From Chitinophagaceae bacterium UBA1946 (lineage in GTDB: Bacteria; Bacteroidota; Bacteroidia; Chitinophagales; Chitinophagaceae), in the NCBI GenBank assembly GCA_002336815.1, contig DDEU01000056.1:28347-92346 (forward strand): DNA of 64,000 nucleotides. The letters run 5' to 3'. The notes beneath the pieces were generated by a model. That model was not told where the DNA came from. It saw only the letters and a list, made by a program, of their open reading frames with translations, and ran no database searches. Made by a program: the position numbers and the translations under genes. The stretch's first letter is position 1, and each line of letters starts with the position of its first letter. Positions 50,042 through 59,425 of the stretch are shown here, piece by piece.

Positions 50042-53000
50042 ATGTGCCAGGATCATGAAGGTTTTTTATGGACCTGTACACAAACTGGCATGCAACGTTA
50101 TGATGGCACAAGGTTTAAAAACTATTTCGCTGATATAAGAGATACCGCTGCATTGCAAAGCGATTGGGTGACTGCTGTTTTTGAAGACAGTAAAAAAAGG
50201 TTGTGGGTTGGCAACGATGATGGAACTGCCTATACTTTAAACAGGGCCACTGGCAAATTTTATAATTACAACCTGCACACTTCTGCTGCAAATAGAATTA
50301 ACGGGCTTTGGTCTTTTGCAGAAGACAAAAAAGGAGCGATCTGGATTGCCGGGCACGAAGGTATTTTCAAACTGAATGAAGCCAGCTATGAGTTTGAAAA
50401 AATGAATGAAATTATAGGACTGGATAAAAATGAAAGTACCGGTAACCTGGTATTTGACGGAGCTAACAATATCTGGCTAAACACCTACAATGGCATAAAA
50501 TATTATGATCAGCAGAAAAAAAAATTATACAGCAAGGCATTCAATCCTGATCACGATCCATTATTTGATTTAAAAAACAGGGGAGGATACAGCCTCCTGT
50601 GCAAGGATGACTATTGGTTTACCGGGCCAAAAATTTTGTACAGGTACAATGTTCTTACCAAAAAAACAAACAGCATTACTGTCGAAAAAGCTGTACCGGG
50701 CAAGCTTGTGCCGGAGGAACAAAAAGAAACCATCGGAAGCATCAGGTGCCTGGACGATGGCAAAATCGTGATCGCATTGCCCGACAGGGGGATAGCCATT
50801 TATGATCCGGCCAAAGACAGCATTCACATCATTGAGCCAGACAATACATCTCCAACCAGCTATCATGCATCAAAAAGCGGATCTTACCTGTGCATACTCC
50901 AGGATAAAGAAAAAAATATCCTCATTGGCTCAGATGCAGGTATCAACATGTACAATCCCAACCGGCAGTTTTTTGAGGTGCATAAAAGAAATGAGCAAAC
51001 AAAAGATCTTTTCCCAAATGAGATTGCGAGCGACTTCCTGGAACTACCAGGCGGAAACATCCTGATCAGTTATTATTCAATAAATGGCGGCATTGTAAAA
51101 ACTGACAGCAATTTTCATTTCATAAAACAATACCTGTACAGTGAAAAAGACAATAAATTAAACGGAAGCAATCAAATCTGGAATTTGTTTAGAGATGAAA
51201 ATGGCATTGTGTGGGCTCCCAACCAGCTCAACAATATTTTAAAACTGAACCTGCAGTCAGAAACCGTTGCCTGCGAGAAAGACACGGCTTTACACACAGC
51301 GATCATAAGCATAAAAAAAGACAATGATGGCACCATATGGATGGGACTTTGGAACCAGGGGCTTGCTAAAAGAAATGCGGTAACACATCAATATACTTTT
51401 TATACTGACTTTCTGCCTGCGGGCTCAACAGGCACAAAAAGAGTACAGTGTTTGTTACCTGAAAAGGATAAAATATGGACAGGCACTTTGCAAAACGGGC
51501 TGCAGGTTTTTGACAGGAAGACAGAAAAATTTACCGCTGCTTTTGTAAAAGATCCAAAGAACAAAAACGCCATCAGCAGCAATTGTGTTACAGATATCCT
51601 TCGCTACAGTAAAGACACTTTGGTACTGGCAACGCTGATGGGTGTAAATGTTTTTGATGAAAAAAATAAAACCTTCACTGCAATTACAACCAAGGAAGGA
51701 TTGCCCAATAACCTGGTAGAGGCGATCATCAGTGATGGACTTGGCAATGTGTGGGTGGCCTGCTTCAACGATGGCTTTTGTAAAATTAATATGCATGATC
51801 TTTCCATTACCAGCTACGGCATCAATGATGGGCTATCTGACAATATATTTTGCAGTAAATTTTACCGGCTCAAAAATGGTCATATTCTGATGGGCGGGGC
51901 CGAAAGTTTTTTTTCATTTAACCCGGCTTCCTTTACTGCTTCAGCAGCACCTGCCAATGTAACCATCACCGGCATTCATGTTTTTGAAAACGAAGTAGCT
52001 TCCGATTCGCTGGTATTAAAAAAAATGCCCCTGCAACTTTCTTACAAAGAAAATTCCATCCGTATAGAATTTGCTTCGCTTAATTACTGGGATCCCGCCG
52101 GTATAAAATATTTTTACCGGTTAAAAGGGATTGATAAAAACTGGATCGTAGCCGACCGAAACCAGGCGGCAGTTTACAACCAGCTTACAAACGGGAAATA
52201 TGTATTGGAACTAAAGTGTACGAACAGGGATGGTATAGAATGCAAAGCCATTACAGAACTTAAGATAGAAATACTCCCGCCCTTTTGGAAAACATGGTGG
52301 TTCATCTTACTCACATTTTTATCCGTTGTGGCAGCTTTCCTGGTTTTGATAAGATGGAGGGAAAACAATATCAAATTCATTGAAGCAGAAAAATTAAAAG
52401 TGCAGGCACTCAATGCTGCTCACTATAAGAGTAAGCTGGAGCTGGAGCAGATCATCAATTATTTCTCTTCCTCCCTTATTGACAAAAACACCATCGACGA
52501 TGTGTTGTGGGATGTGGCCAAAAATTTAATTGGACGACTGGGCTTTGTGGATTGCATGATCTATTTATGGAATGATGATAAAACCAAAATGCTCCAAAGA
52601 GCCGGGCATGGACCCAAAGGCAGCATACAGGATATAATGGAACAGCCTTTTGATGTGTTGCCGGGGCAGGGTATTGTAGGGCATGTGATGCAAACAAAAG
52701 AACCAATATTAATAAACGACACATCCACAGACAGCCGCTACCGGGCCGATGATTTTACACGACTGAGTGAAATTACAGTCCCGGTCATTTATAATGACGA
52801 ATTGATTGGTGTACTGGACAGTGAACATCCGCATAAAAACTTTTACACACAGCAACACCTGCACATCCTCAGTACCATTGCAACGCTGATGGCCAATAAA
52901 ATAAGATCCATAGAGGCTGAACAATCGCTGCAGGAAACGCAGATCGCCATGTACAGCATGAATGAGCAATTGTCAAAAGCTAAACTGGAGGCACTGCGCA

Positions 53001-53626
53001 GCCAGATGAACCCGCATTTTATTTTTAACAGCCTGAATGCAATACAGGAATGTATTCTTACCAACAAAGTAGATGCTGCCTATGAATACCTGTCAAAATT
53101 TTCAAAGTTGCAGCGAATGGTATTGAACAATTCTCAAAAAGAACTGATACCACTCAGCGATGAAATAGAAATGATACAACTGTATCTTTCGCTGGAATCG
53201 TTGCGGTTCAGTGATTCATTTGTGTACGAGATCAAACTGAAAGGGATCACAGATACCAGCGAGATAATGATCCCATCCCTTATAACACAGCCATTGGTGG
53301 AGAATGCGATCTGGCATGGATTACGCAACAAGGAAGGCGATAAAAAACTATTAATTATTTATGAAGAGATCAACCGGATTTTTTTAATTACTATTGAAGA
53401 CAACGGCATCGGCCGTAAAAAAGCCGCCTGGATAAAAGAACAAAAATTGGGCAACCGGCAATTTGAATCGAAGGGAAGCATCATCGTGCAGCAGCGGCTG
53501 AATGTTTTAAGCCAGCAGTTGAATGTGGACATCCACCTGGAAACAATTGATAAAAAAAATAAAGAAGGTAATGATGCAGGAACCAAAGTGGTGATATCAT
53601 TCCCTGCAAATCTCGAAAACACCTGA
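50042..53626 (+). CDS. LytS-type sensor kinase with Reg_prop, Y_Y_Y and GAF domains
   Basis: 1194 residues from the first ATG, although the protein clearly extends upstream (see 49907-50041). Propeller repeats cover about 1-620 (EGFLWTCTQTGMQRYDG, GAIWIAGHEGIFKL, GTIWMGLWNQGL, GNVWVACFNDGFCKI). Then come a Y_Y_Y domain (YRLKGIDKNWIVADRN), a membrane helix (about 755-777) and a GAF domain (about 815-960: GQGIVGHVMQTKEPILIND). The His_kinase domain has phospho-acceptor His992 in LRSQMNPHFIFNSLNAIQ, and the ATPase end shows ENAIWHGLRNKEG and DNGIGR. A periplasmic ligand signal is passed to the LytTR regulator 32 bases downstream. Confidence 0.92.
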   Translation: MCQDHEGFLWTCTQTGMQRYDGTRFKNYFADIRDTAALQSDWVTAVFEDSKKRLWVGNDDGTAYTLNRATGKFYNYNLHTSAANRINGLWSFAEDKKGAIWIAGHEGIFKLNEASYEFEKMNEIIGLDKNESTGNLVFDGANNIWLNTYNGIKYYDQQKKKLYSKAFNPDHDPLFDLKNRGGYSLLCKDDYWFTGPKILYRYNVLTKKTNSITVEKAVPGKLVPEEQKETIGSIRCLDDGKIVIALPDRGIAIYDPAKDSIHIIEPDNTSPTSYHASKSGSYLCILQDKEKNILIGSDAGINMYNPNRQFFEVHKRNEQTKDLFPNEIASDFLELPGGNILISYYSINGGIVKTDSNFHFIKQYLYSEKDNKLNGSNQIWNLFRDENGIVWAPNQLNNILKLNLQSETVACEKDTALHTAIISIKKDNDGTIWMGLWNQGLAKRNAVTHQYTFYTDFLPAGSTGTKRVQCLLPEKDKIWTGTLQNGLQVFDRKTEKFTAAFVKDPKNKNAISSNCVTDILRYSKDTLVLATLMGVNVFDEKNKTFTAITTKEGLPNNLVEAIISDGLGNVWVACFNDGFCKINMHDLSITSYGINDGLSDNIFCSKFYRLKNGHILMGGAESFFSFNPASFTASAAPANVTITGIHVFENEVASDSLVLKKMPLQLSYKENSIRIEFASLNYWDPAGIKYFYRLKGIDKNWIVADRNQAAVYNQLTNGKYVLELKCTNRDGIECKAITELKIEILPPFWKTWWFILLTFLSVVAAFLVLIRWRENNIKFIEAEKLKVQALNAAHYKSKLELEQIINYFSSSLIDKNTIDDVLWDVAKNLIGRLGFVDCMIYLWNDDKTKMLQRAGHGPKGSIQDIMEQPFDVLPGQGIVGHVMQTKEPILINDTSTDSRYRADDFTRLSEITVPVIYNDELIGVLDSEHPHKNFYTQQHLHILSTIATLMANKIRSIEAEQSLQETQIAMYSMNEQLSKAKLEALRSQMNPHFIFNSLNAIQECILTNKVDAAYEYLSKFSKLQRMVLNNSQKELIPLSDEIEMIQLYLSLESLRFSDSFVYEIKLKGITDTSEIMIPSLITQPLVENAIWHGLRNKEGDKKLLIIYEEINRIFLITIEDNGIGRKKAAWIKEQKLGNRQFESKGSIIVQQRLNVLSQQLNVDIHLETIDKKNKEGNDAGTKVVISFPANLENT

Positions 53627-53658
53627 GTATCGCAATACAAACAAGCATAAAATCTACT

Positions 53659-54402
53659 ATGGTAAAAATTTTAATCATCGATGACGAAGCTGCCGCAGGA
53701 AACATCCTGAAAATTTTGCTGGAAAAGCACATTGCCGTTACAAAAGAAGTTCGTTACTGTAGCGGCGCCACGGAAGCGTTGGAGCTGATAAAAACCTTCA
53801 CCCCTACCCTTGTAATGCTCGACATTGAAATGCCGATGATCAACGGGTTTGATTTTTTAAATATGGCTGCCGGTAACTCTTTCGATGTGATCTTTACTAC
53901 GGCCTACGACCACTATGCGATCAAAGCCATTCGTTTCAGCGCACTGGATTATTTACTTAAGCCCATTGATGTACTGGAACTGCAGAATGCGGTAAACCGG
54001 CACATCATAAAAAAGCAGGGGGAGAACCAGCAATTACTGGTATCTAATTTACTTACCAACCTGCAGCAAAAGGATTCCAAAAATTTTAAGCTGGCGCTCT
54101 CGACCGGCGGCAGCATTTTCTTTTATGCTCCGGACGAAATATTGTATTGCGAAGGTGAAAACAACTATACCCGGTTTGTGTTTGTAAACAACAAGCCATT
54201 GCTGATTTCAAAAACACTTGGAGAATATGAAGACCTGCTGGCAGAGCATGGCTTTATACGAATACACAAATCTCATTTGGTAAATGCGAAATACGTTTCA
54301 AAAGCAGACAATGATGGTGCGCTTTTAATGAGTGACGGAAAGCTGCTCACGGTATCAAAGAGACGAAAAGATCACGTAATAAATACGCTGAAACATCACT
54401 AG
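53659..54402 (+). CDS. LytTR-family response regulator
   Basis: 247 residues. The receiver domain covers about 1-125 (IIDDEAAAG; phospho-acceptor Asp55 in MLDIEMPMINGFDFL; Lys in DYLLKPIDV). A LytTR DNA-binding domain covers about 145-245 (ILYCEGENNYTRFVF, KTLGEYEDLLAEHGFIRIHKSHLVNA, LLTVSKRRKDHV). It is the partner of the upstream LytS-type kinase. A bidirectional terminator follows. Confidence 0.95.
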   Translation: MVKILIIDDEAAAGNILKILLEKHIAVTKEVRYCSGATEALELIKTFTPTLVMLDIEMPMINGFDFLNMAAGNSFDVIFTTAYDHYAIKAIRFSALDYLLKPIDVLELQNAVNRHIIKKQGENQQLLVSNLLTNLQQKDSKNFKLALSTGGSIFFYAPDEILYCEGENNYTRFVFVNNKPLLISKTLGEYEDLLAEHGFIRIHKSHLVNAKYVSKADNDGALLMSDGKLLTVSKRRKDHVINTLKHH

Positions 54403-54421
54403 CCTTGCTTACCGCTATAAT

Positions 54422-54450
54422 AAAAAAAGGCCTTCTTTCGAAAGCCTTTT
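54422..54450. terminator. Bidirectional terminator between the LytTR regulator and the phosphorylase
   Basis: AAAAGGC, one mismatch, TTC, then TTTC loop, GAA and GCCTTTT. A-runs and T-runs on both sides let it serve both converging genes. Confidence 0.8.
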
Positions 54451-54469
54451 CAATAATATCATTGGTCAA

Positions 54470-56122
54470 TTATTTGTACAATATCTGGTAGTACTCATCT
54501 GCCATCCTGTTACTGTCGAACTGCACCTGCACATCGCTCATACCATTTTTCATAATATGCCTCCAGGTCTCCTTGTCATCATAGTACAAAGGAAGGATCT
54601 GGTTCTCCAGTATTTCATACAATTGATTCAGATCATATTCGTCCTGCTCCTGTACATGTACATTTTCGTAGTCGATCGGTGGCACTACAAAACCATTGTT
54701 ACCGTTGTTGATGAATTCGCAGATCCAGCCATCATTGGTACTAAAGTTAACGGCACCATTCATCGCTGCAGTCATACCACTGGTACCACTGGCTTCTCTT
54801 GGCACACGTGGATTATTGAGCCATATATCTGCAGCCTGTTTCAGGCGCTTGCTTAGCGAAAGTTCGTACCCAACACATACTGCCACATTCTTATACTGTT
54901 TACTCAGGTGTACCAAATGATTGAAATCGTTGATGGCAGGGTAATCCAGTGGATAAGGCTTGCCCGCCCAGATGATCTGTACCGGGTATTTTGTATTGGC
55001 CAGCAGGGCTTCAAAACGTTTGTGATCCCTGGTGATCAGTTCTGCTCTTTTATAACCGGCAAAGCGGCGTGCCCAAACGATGGTAAGCACATTGGGATCA
55101 AGTAATTTTCCTGTTTGATCTGCTACAAGGTCAAGCGCTCTTTTCTTTAAGAACCATTTCCTGTCATCGAACCAAACATCGTTGTTTTCAGCCTTGGCTT
55201 TGTACAATTGTTTGTCGGCCCAGTAAGTCCAGTTTTGTGCGTTGGTAATGGCTTTGATCTCACAGATGCCGGAATACTTGCCCCACATTTTACGGCTCAC
55301 TTCACCATGCAGTTGTGATACACCATTGGCCAGTTTTGCAAAACGCAATGCTGCCAGTGAGTGATTGAACTGGTCATCCGTCATGCCGGTTATCTTGCGT
55401 ACATCATCAATGTGCATACCGCAGAAATAACTCATTTTCTGGCAAAGGAAAATATCATGCTTTTCGTTACCTGCTTCTTCAGGAGTGTGCGTAGTGAACA
55501 CCAATCTTTTCTTTACATCAGCAAGGTTGTTGAATTTGCGGTACAGGTAAAACGCAGCACTGATACCATGTGCTTCGTTCAGATGGTACAACTCAGGATT
55601 GAAATTAATTTCATCCATCAGCTTGGCACCACCAACACCCAATAAAATAAATTGTGCAATTTTTGTAGCCACATTGCCATCATACAAACGATGTGTAATG
55701 GTCTGCGATACATAATCATTCTCCGGCAGGTCCGTGCTCAGCAAGAACATCGGTGCGCTTTTGAATGTTTCAGGATTTAAATACCATGCTTTTACCCAGA
55801 TAGGATTATCATGAATGGTTACCTGGAATTTAATGCCTGTATCTTCTAAGAAGTTGTAAATTTTTTCATTCCACTGCACCTGCAATGTCTGGTCTGCATT
55901 GCGGGCCTGGTCGTAATAACCATATTTCCACAAAATGCCAATGCCAACCATATTTTGTTTGAGTTCGTAAGCACTACGCATGTGTGAACCAGACAAAAAA
56001 CCCAAACCACCGCTGTAGATTTTCAAAGGTTGATGAACCGCAAATTCCATCGAGAAGTAAGCAACTCTTTTACTGTAATTTTCATTCACAGCATATGGAA
56101 CCTTAAAATTGTTAAAACTCAT
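54470..56122 (-). CDS. Short GT35 alpha-glucan phosphorylase family protein, PLP lysine replaced by Thr
   Basis: 550 residues, the short bacterial type of alpha-glucan phosphorylase that would release glucose-1-phosphate from glycogen or maltodextrin. RVAYFSMEFAVHQPLKIYSGGLG, GIGILWKYGYYDQ, HLNEAHGISAAFYLYRKF and VWARRFAGYKRAELI are family motifs. In the PLP region the sequence is REASGTSGMTAAMNGAVN, where phosphorylases have Lys after Met; Thr451 stands in its place. The codon is ACT on the minus strand (54772-54770). Either a lineage-specific non-PLP variant with another glucosyltransfer role, or an inactive enzyme. It stands alone, 10 kb from the TIM operon and 18 kb from malQ. Confidence 0.85.
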   Translation of the reverse strand: MSFNNFKVPYAVNENYSKRVAYFSMEFAVHQPLKIYSGGLGFLSGSHMRSAYELKQNMVGIGILWKYGYYDQARNADQTLQVQWNEKIYNFLEDTGIKFQVTIHDNPIWVKAWYLNPETFKSAPMFLLSTDLPENDYVSQTITHRLYDGNVATKIAQFILLGVGGAKLMDEINFNPELYHLNEAHGISAAFYLYRKFNNLADVKKRLVFTTHTPEEAGNEKHDIFLCQKMSYFCGMHIDDVRKITGMTDDQFNHSLAALRFAKLANGVSQLHGEVSRKMWGKYSGICEIKAITNAQNWTYWADKQLYKAKAENNDVWFDDRKWFLKKRALDLVADQTGKLLDPNVLTIVWARRFAGYKRAELITRDHKRFEALLANTKYPVQIIWAGKPYPLDYPAINDFNHLVHLSKQYKNVAVCVGYELSLSKRLKQAADIWLNNPRVPREASGTSGMTAAMNGAVNFSTNDGWICEFINNGNNGFVVPPIDYENVHVQEQDEYDLNQLYEILENQILPLYYDDKETWRHIMKNGMSDVQVQFDSNRMADEYYQILYK

Positions 56123-56336
56123 ATAGCACTTAAAATTGATGAGGACGCAAGATAACTTGATTTTTTAATGAAAACGGGGATTAAACAAAAATATTGTGTA
56201 GAAAATACACTATAAATGGCTGATTAAAATCAGTGCAAACGATTGTAAAATTATTCGTACCGGAGTGATGAGACTGGCACGGCAGCGGGATGTTGATCGG
56301 TGTTTTAAATAGTCTCTGCTGAGTTGCGGATACGGT

Positions 56337-56726
56337 TTATTGCTCCAGCACGGCCGTTACTTCAATTTCCACCAACAGGTCATCGTTTATGAGCCGGCTC
56401 ACTTCCACCATTGTCGCTACCGGCTTTATTGCTGCAAAAAATTCAGCATGTGCTTTTCCCACTTTTTCCCAGTCGGCGATATTGGTTACATACATCCTTG
56501 TGCGAACAACATCTTTTAAAGAAGCACCAAGTTGTTCCAGCGCTTTTTCTATTTTGGTAAAGATAAATTTTGTTTGCAGGTACACATCTCCTTTACCTAC
56601 CGGCAAATCTCCATCTGTTGCTGTTGTACCAGCCACTTCAATAATATTGCCTACCCTTACAGCCCTTGAGTAGCCAACAATGTCTTCCCAGGGAGATCCT
56701 GAGCCCGTTTGTGTTCGCATTGCCAT
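56337..56726 (-). CDS. RidA / YjgF-family protein
   Basis: 129 residues of the Rid family, trimeric enzymes that hydrolyse reactive enamine/imine intermediates (2-aminoacrylate) from PLP enzymes. GSPWEDIVGYSRAVRVG, IEVAGTTATDG, the Arg in DVVRTRMYVTN and the closing LLVEIEVTAV are characteristic. It is the form with an N-terminal MAMRTQTGSGSPWE, so subfamily Rid rather than canonical RidA is possible. It is transcribed away from mntH, with the operator-like palindrome in between. Confidence 0.9.
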   Translation of the reverse strand: MAMRTQTGSGSPWEDIVGYSRAVRVGNIIEVAGTTATDGDLPVGKGDVYLQTKFIFTKIEKALEQLGASLKDVVRTRMYVTNIADWEKVGKAHAEFFAAIKPVATMVEVSRLINDDLLVEIEVTAVLEQ

Positions 56727-56773
56727 TAATTTACGCCAAGGTAAGAATTTGAACAGGAAGAAAAAATAACTTC

Positions 56774-56793
56774 AAATTAGCCTGGCCTAAATT
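56774..56793. promoter_or_regulatory. Candidate DtxR/MntR-type operator upstream of mntH
   Basis: AAATTAGCCTGGCCTAAATT, symmetric in 7 of 10 positions about its centre, with the TTAGnCnGnCTAA core seen in binding sites of metal-dependent DtxR/MntR repressors. It lies between ridA and mntH, 116 bases before the mntH ATG. Manganese-dependent repression of mntH is the inference. Confidence 0.5.
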
Positions 56794-56858
56794 GTCAATT
56801 AGTTAATTGTAAATATTTTTTTACCGATACCTTTTAAAATGTAACTTAGATAAATCAA

Positions 56859-56880
56859 AAGCCGTGTCGGTACATGGCTT
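56859..56880 (+). promoter_or_regulatory. Stem-loop in the mntH leader
   Basis: AAGCCGTGT, CGGT loop, ACATGGCTT: nine pairs with one G-U, ending 29 bases before the mntH ATG. No U-run follows. It may affect translation or mRNA stability. It does not look like the manganese (yybP-ykoY) riboswitch. Confidence 0.45.
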
Positions 56881-56909
56881 AGTACCCAACCCGGAACCAT
56901 TTACAAAAT

Positions 56910-58796
56910 ATGATCCAGCATACACAAAGCGAAAATTCACTGAGTGAGGTTCACCAGAGCATCGATACCACCCTCAGCCAGCGTAAAGGATGGCGAAAGA
57001 TACTCACCTTCCTGGGGCCGGCTTACCTGATCAGCGTGGGCTATATGGATCCGGGCAACTGGGCCACCGACTTACAAGGTGGCAGTCAGTTCGGTTATGC
57101 ATTGCTGTGGGTATTGCTAATGAGTAATATTATGGCCCTCCTGCTGCAAAGTTTGTCGGCCAGGTTGGGCATAGTTCGCGGCCGCGACCTGGCGCAGGCC
57201 AACCGCGAAACATTTCCACCAGCGGTTAATTTTATTTTATACCTATTGGCCGAAGTGGCCATTGCCGCTACCGATCTCGCCGAAGTTTTGGGAATGGCCA
57301 TCGGCATTCACCTACTCACCGGTTTGCCATTGATGGCCGGCGTAGCCATTACCATACTCGACACATTTCTCTTGTTATGGTTACAGAAACTGGGCATGCG
57401 AAAGATGGAGTTGTTTATCATTGGACTCATCTCCATCATCTCTATTTCGTTTCTGATCGAAATGATTTTGGTGAAACCGGTGATGAGCGAAGTGGTCAGC
57501 GGTTTGGTGCCTTCTATTCCCAATGAAACAGCTTTGTATATCGCCATTGGAATTATAGGTGCCACCGTGATGCCGCACAACCTTTACCTGCATTCGGCGC
57601 TGGTACAAACGCGAAAGATCCGCAACGACTATGCAGGCAAGAAAAAGGCAATCCGCATGAATGTGATCGACAGTGCCATTGCCCTAAACCTGGCTTTTTT
57701 TGTGAACGCTGCCATCTTGGTGCTGGCTGCCGCTGCCTTTCACAAAACCGGTCAAACCGATGTAGCGCGCATTGAAGATGCACATCGCCTGCTCGACAAC
57801 CTGCTAGGTTCCAAACTAGCTCCTACCCTTTTTGCCATTGCGTTGATAGCCGCCGGGCAATCGTCGACCATCACTGGCACCCTCGCCGGACAAATTGTAA
57901 TGGAGGGGTACTTGCAACTGCGGATCAATCCCTGGTTGCGTCGCCTGCTCACGCGTTTGCTGGCCGTGGTGCCCGCTTTGTTGGTCATCTATTATTTTGG
58001 TGATGGCGAAGTAGATGCCATGTTGGTGTTGAGTCAGGTGATATTGAGTCTTCAGTTGGGCTTTGCGGTAATTCCATTGATACATTTTGTGAGCGACAAA
58101 GAAAAAATGGGCGACCTGCGCATCAAACCGTATGTAGCCATAGCGGCCTGGCTGGTAGCGGCTGTTTTGGTTTACCTTAACCTGCGCATGGTACTCACCG
58201 AAGCCTTTCAATTTTTGCAGGGCAATAATGCCTGGTGGATCAAAGCCCTGATTGTAGTGGGTATTTTGCTGTTATTGGTTTTGTTGCTGGTGGTGATTGT
58301 TCAACCTTTACTGGCCAAAAAGCAACGACAAAAACAAGTAGCCATTCACAGCAGCCTTCGCAACTTGCAGGCGCAACACCTGCCGGCCTACCAGCGGGTA
58401 GCCGTCGCCCTCGAGTTCAGTCAACACGATAGCCAATTGCTTTCGCATGCAATGGCGCAGGCAAGTCCCGGTGCAACCCTTATCCTCATTCATATTGTGG
58501 AAAGCGTAACGGCGAAATTTTACGGCACCGCCAGCGAAGACCTCGAATCGCAACAAGATGCCAATCAACTGGCGCAATATGTCGCTGAGCTACAGTCGCG
58601 CGGTTACCAGGCGATTGCCTGCCTGGGACACCAATCAAGACATACCGGTATTGTTGAACTTACCCGTCGGGAAAAAGCCGATCTGTTGATCATGGGGGCA
58701 CATCGACACCGTGCCGTGGCCGACTTGATTTATGGCGATACCATCAACAAAGTGAGACACGACCTGGCCATTCCTGTGTTGGTGGTCAATGTGTGA
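56910..58796 (+). CDS. mntH: Nramp divalent-metal transporter fused to a UspA domain
   Basis: 628 residues. The Nramp core (about 25-465, some eleven helices) has the TM1 metal site DPGNWATD (Asp47, Asn50) and the TM6 site GATVMPHNLYLH; GQSSTITGTLAGQIVMEGYL is the conserved loop. It imports Mn2+ (perhaps Fe2+) with protons. A universal-stress-protein domain occupies about 485-628 (VAVALEFSQHD; LIMGAHRHRAVADLIYGDTINKV; IPVLVVNV), where the RHR...G-x9-G(S/T)-type nucleotide loop is degenerate. Such fusions occur in Bacteroidota. It has its own promoter region with an operator-like palindrome and ends three bases from the convergent Crp gene. Confidence 0.93.
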   Translation: MIQHTQSENSLSEVHQSIDTTLSQRKGWRKILTFLGPAYLISVGYMDPGNWATDLQGGSQFGYALLWVLLMSNIMALLLQSLSARLGIVRGRDLAQANRETFPPAVNFILYLLAEVAIAATDLAEVLGMAIGIHLLTGLPLMAGVAITILDTFLLLWLQKLGMRKMELFIIGLISIISISFLIEMILVKPVMSEVVSGLVPSIPNETALYIAIGIIGATVMPHNLYLHSALVQTRKIRNDYAGKKKAIRMNVIDSAIALNLAFFVNAAILVLAAAAFHKTGQTDVARIEDAHRLLDNLLGSKLAPTLFAIALIAAGQSSTITGTLAGQIVMEGYLQLRINPWLRRLLTRLLAVVPALLVIYYFGDGEVDAMLVLSQVILSLQLGFAVIPLIHFVSDKEKMGDLRIKPYVAIAAWLVAAVLVYLNLRMVLTEAFQFLQGNNAWWIKALIVVGILLLLVLLLVVIVQPLLAKKQRQKQVAIHSSLRNLQAQHLPAYQRVAVALEFSQHDSQLLSHAMAQASPGATLILIHIVESVTAKFYGTASEDLESQQDANQLAQYVAELQSRGYQAIACLGHQSRHTGIVELTRREKADLLIMGAHRHRAVADLIYGDTINKVRHDLAIPVLVVNV

Positions 58797-58798
58797 GT

Positions 58799-59425
58799 TC
58801 AGGGCTGTTTAACCAAATGCTTCAGTCTGCTGAACGTTTCGGGTTTAATTTGCAGGTAAGACGCGAGGTATTTTTGCGGCACCCGCAACAACATATCAGG
58901 GTGCTTCTGGATGTATTGCAAAAACCGATCGCGCGCTGGTCGCTGCATTTGAATCAAATCGCGCATCACTTTGCGCGCATACAATTCACCTGCCATCAAT
59001 CGTCCCAATCGGTTAGTTATCGGTACTTCATCCAGCAGGGCATCCATTTTTTGTCGGGTAATCGACAAACAAGTAGTTGATTCAAGTGTTTCCAGCCAGC
59101 ATAGGGCGGGCTTTCGCTCAAAAAAAGAAATTTCTGCGTGGATAAAATGACCTTCTTTGCTCAGTTGAAGCGTTACTTCCTGTTTGCCGGCCAGCATGTA
59201 CTTGCGCACAACGCCTTTCAAAATCAGGTTAAAATAATTTTCCTGATCGCCGGGTTGAAGAATGATTTCTTTTTTGTCGAACTGTCGAATTTCACAGTAG
59301 TTGATGATTTGCGAAAATTCTTCGGTCGACATACCCGTATGGGCATTCACATATCGATGCAACCGGGCAATTTGTACGGAGAAATTTTCCAAACCCGGGT
59401 AAATCTTCTTTGCCGAATCATTCAT
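58799..59425 (-). CDS. Crp/Fnr-family transcriptional regulator
   Basis: 208 residues. A cyclic-nucleotide-binding-like beta roll covers about 30-140 (FDKKEIILQPGDQENYFNLILKGVVRKY; LSKEGHFIHAEISFF), with a winged helix at about 160-205 (LRVPQKYLASYLQIKPETFSRLKHL). Its ATG precedes the stop of its paralog by overlap (8 bases), so the two are translated in succession. Ligand is unknown. Confidence 0.9.
   Translation of the reverse strand: MNDSAKKIYPGLENFSVQIARLHRYVNAHTGMSTEEFSQIINYCEIRQFDKKEIILQPGDQENYFNLILKGVVRKYMLAGKQEVTLQLSKEGHFIHAEISFFERKPALCWLETLESTTCLSITRQKMDALLDEVPITNRLGRLMAGELYARKVMRDLIQMQRPARDRFLQYIQKHPDMLLRVPQKYLASYLQIKPETFSRLKHLVKQP

Noticed and set aside
56800..56909. Manganese (yybP-ykoY) riboswitch before mntH
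   Set aside because: Only a single nine-pair stem-loop is present; the conserved multi-helix junction and its loops are not visible.
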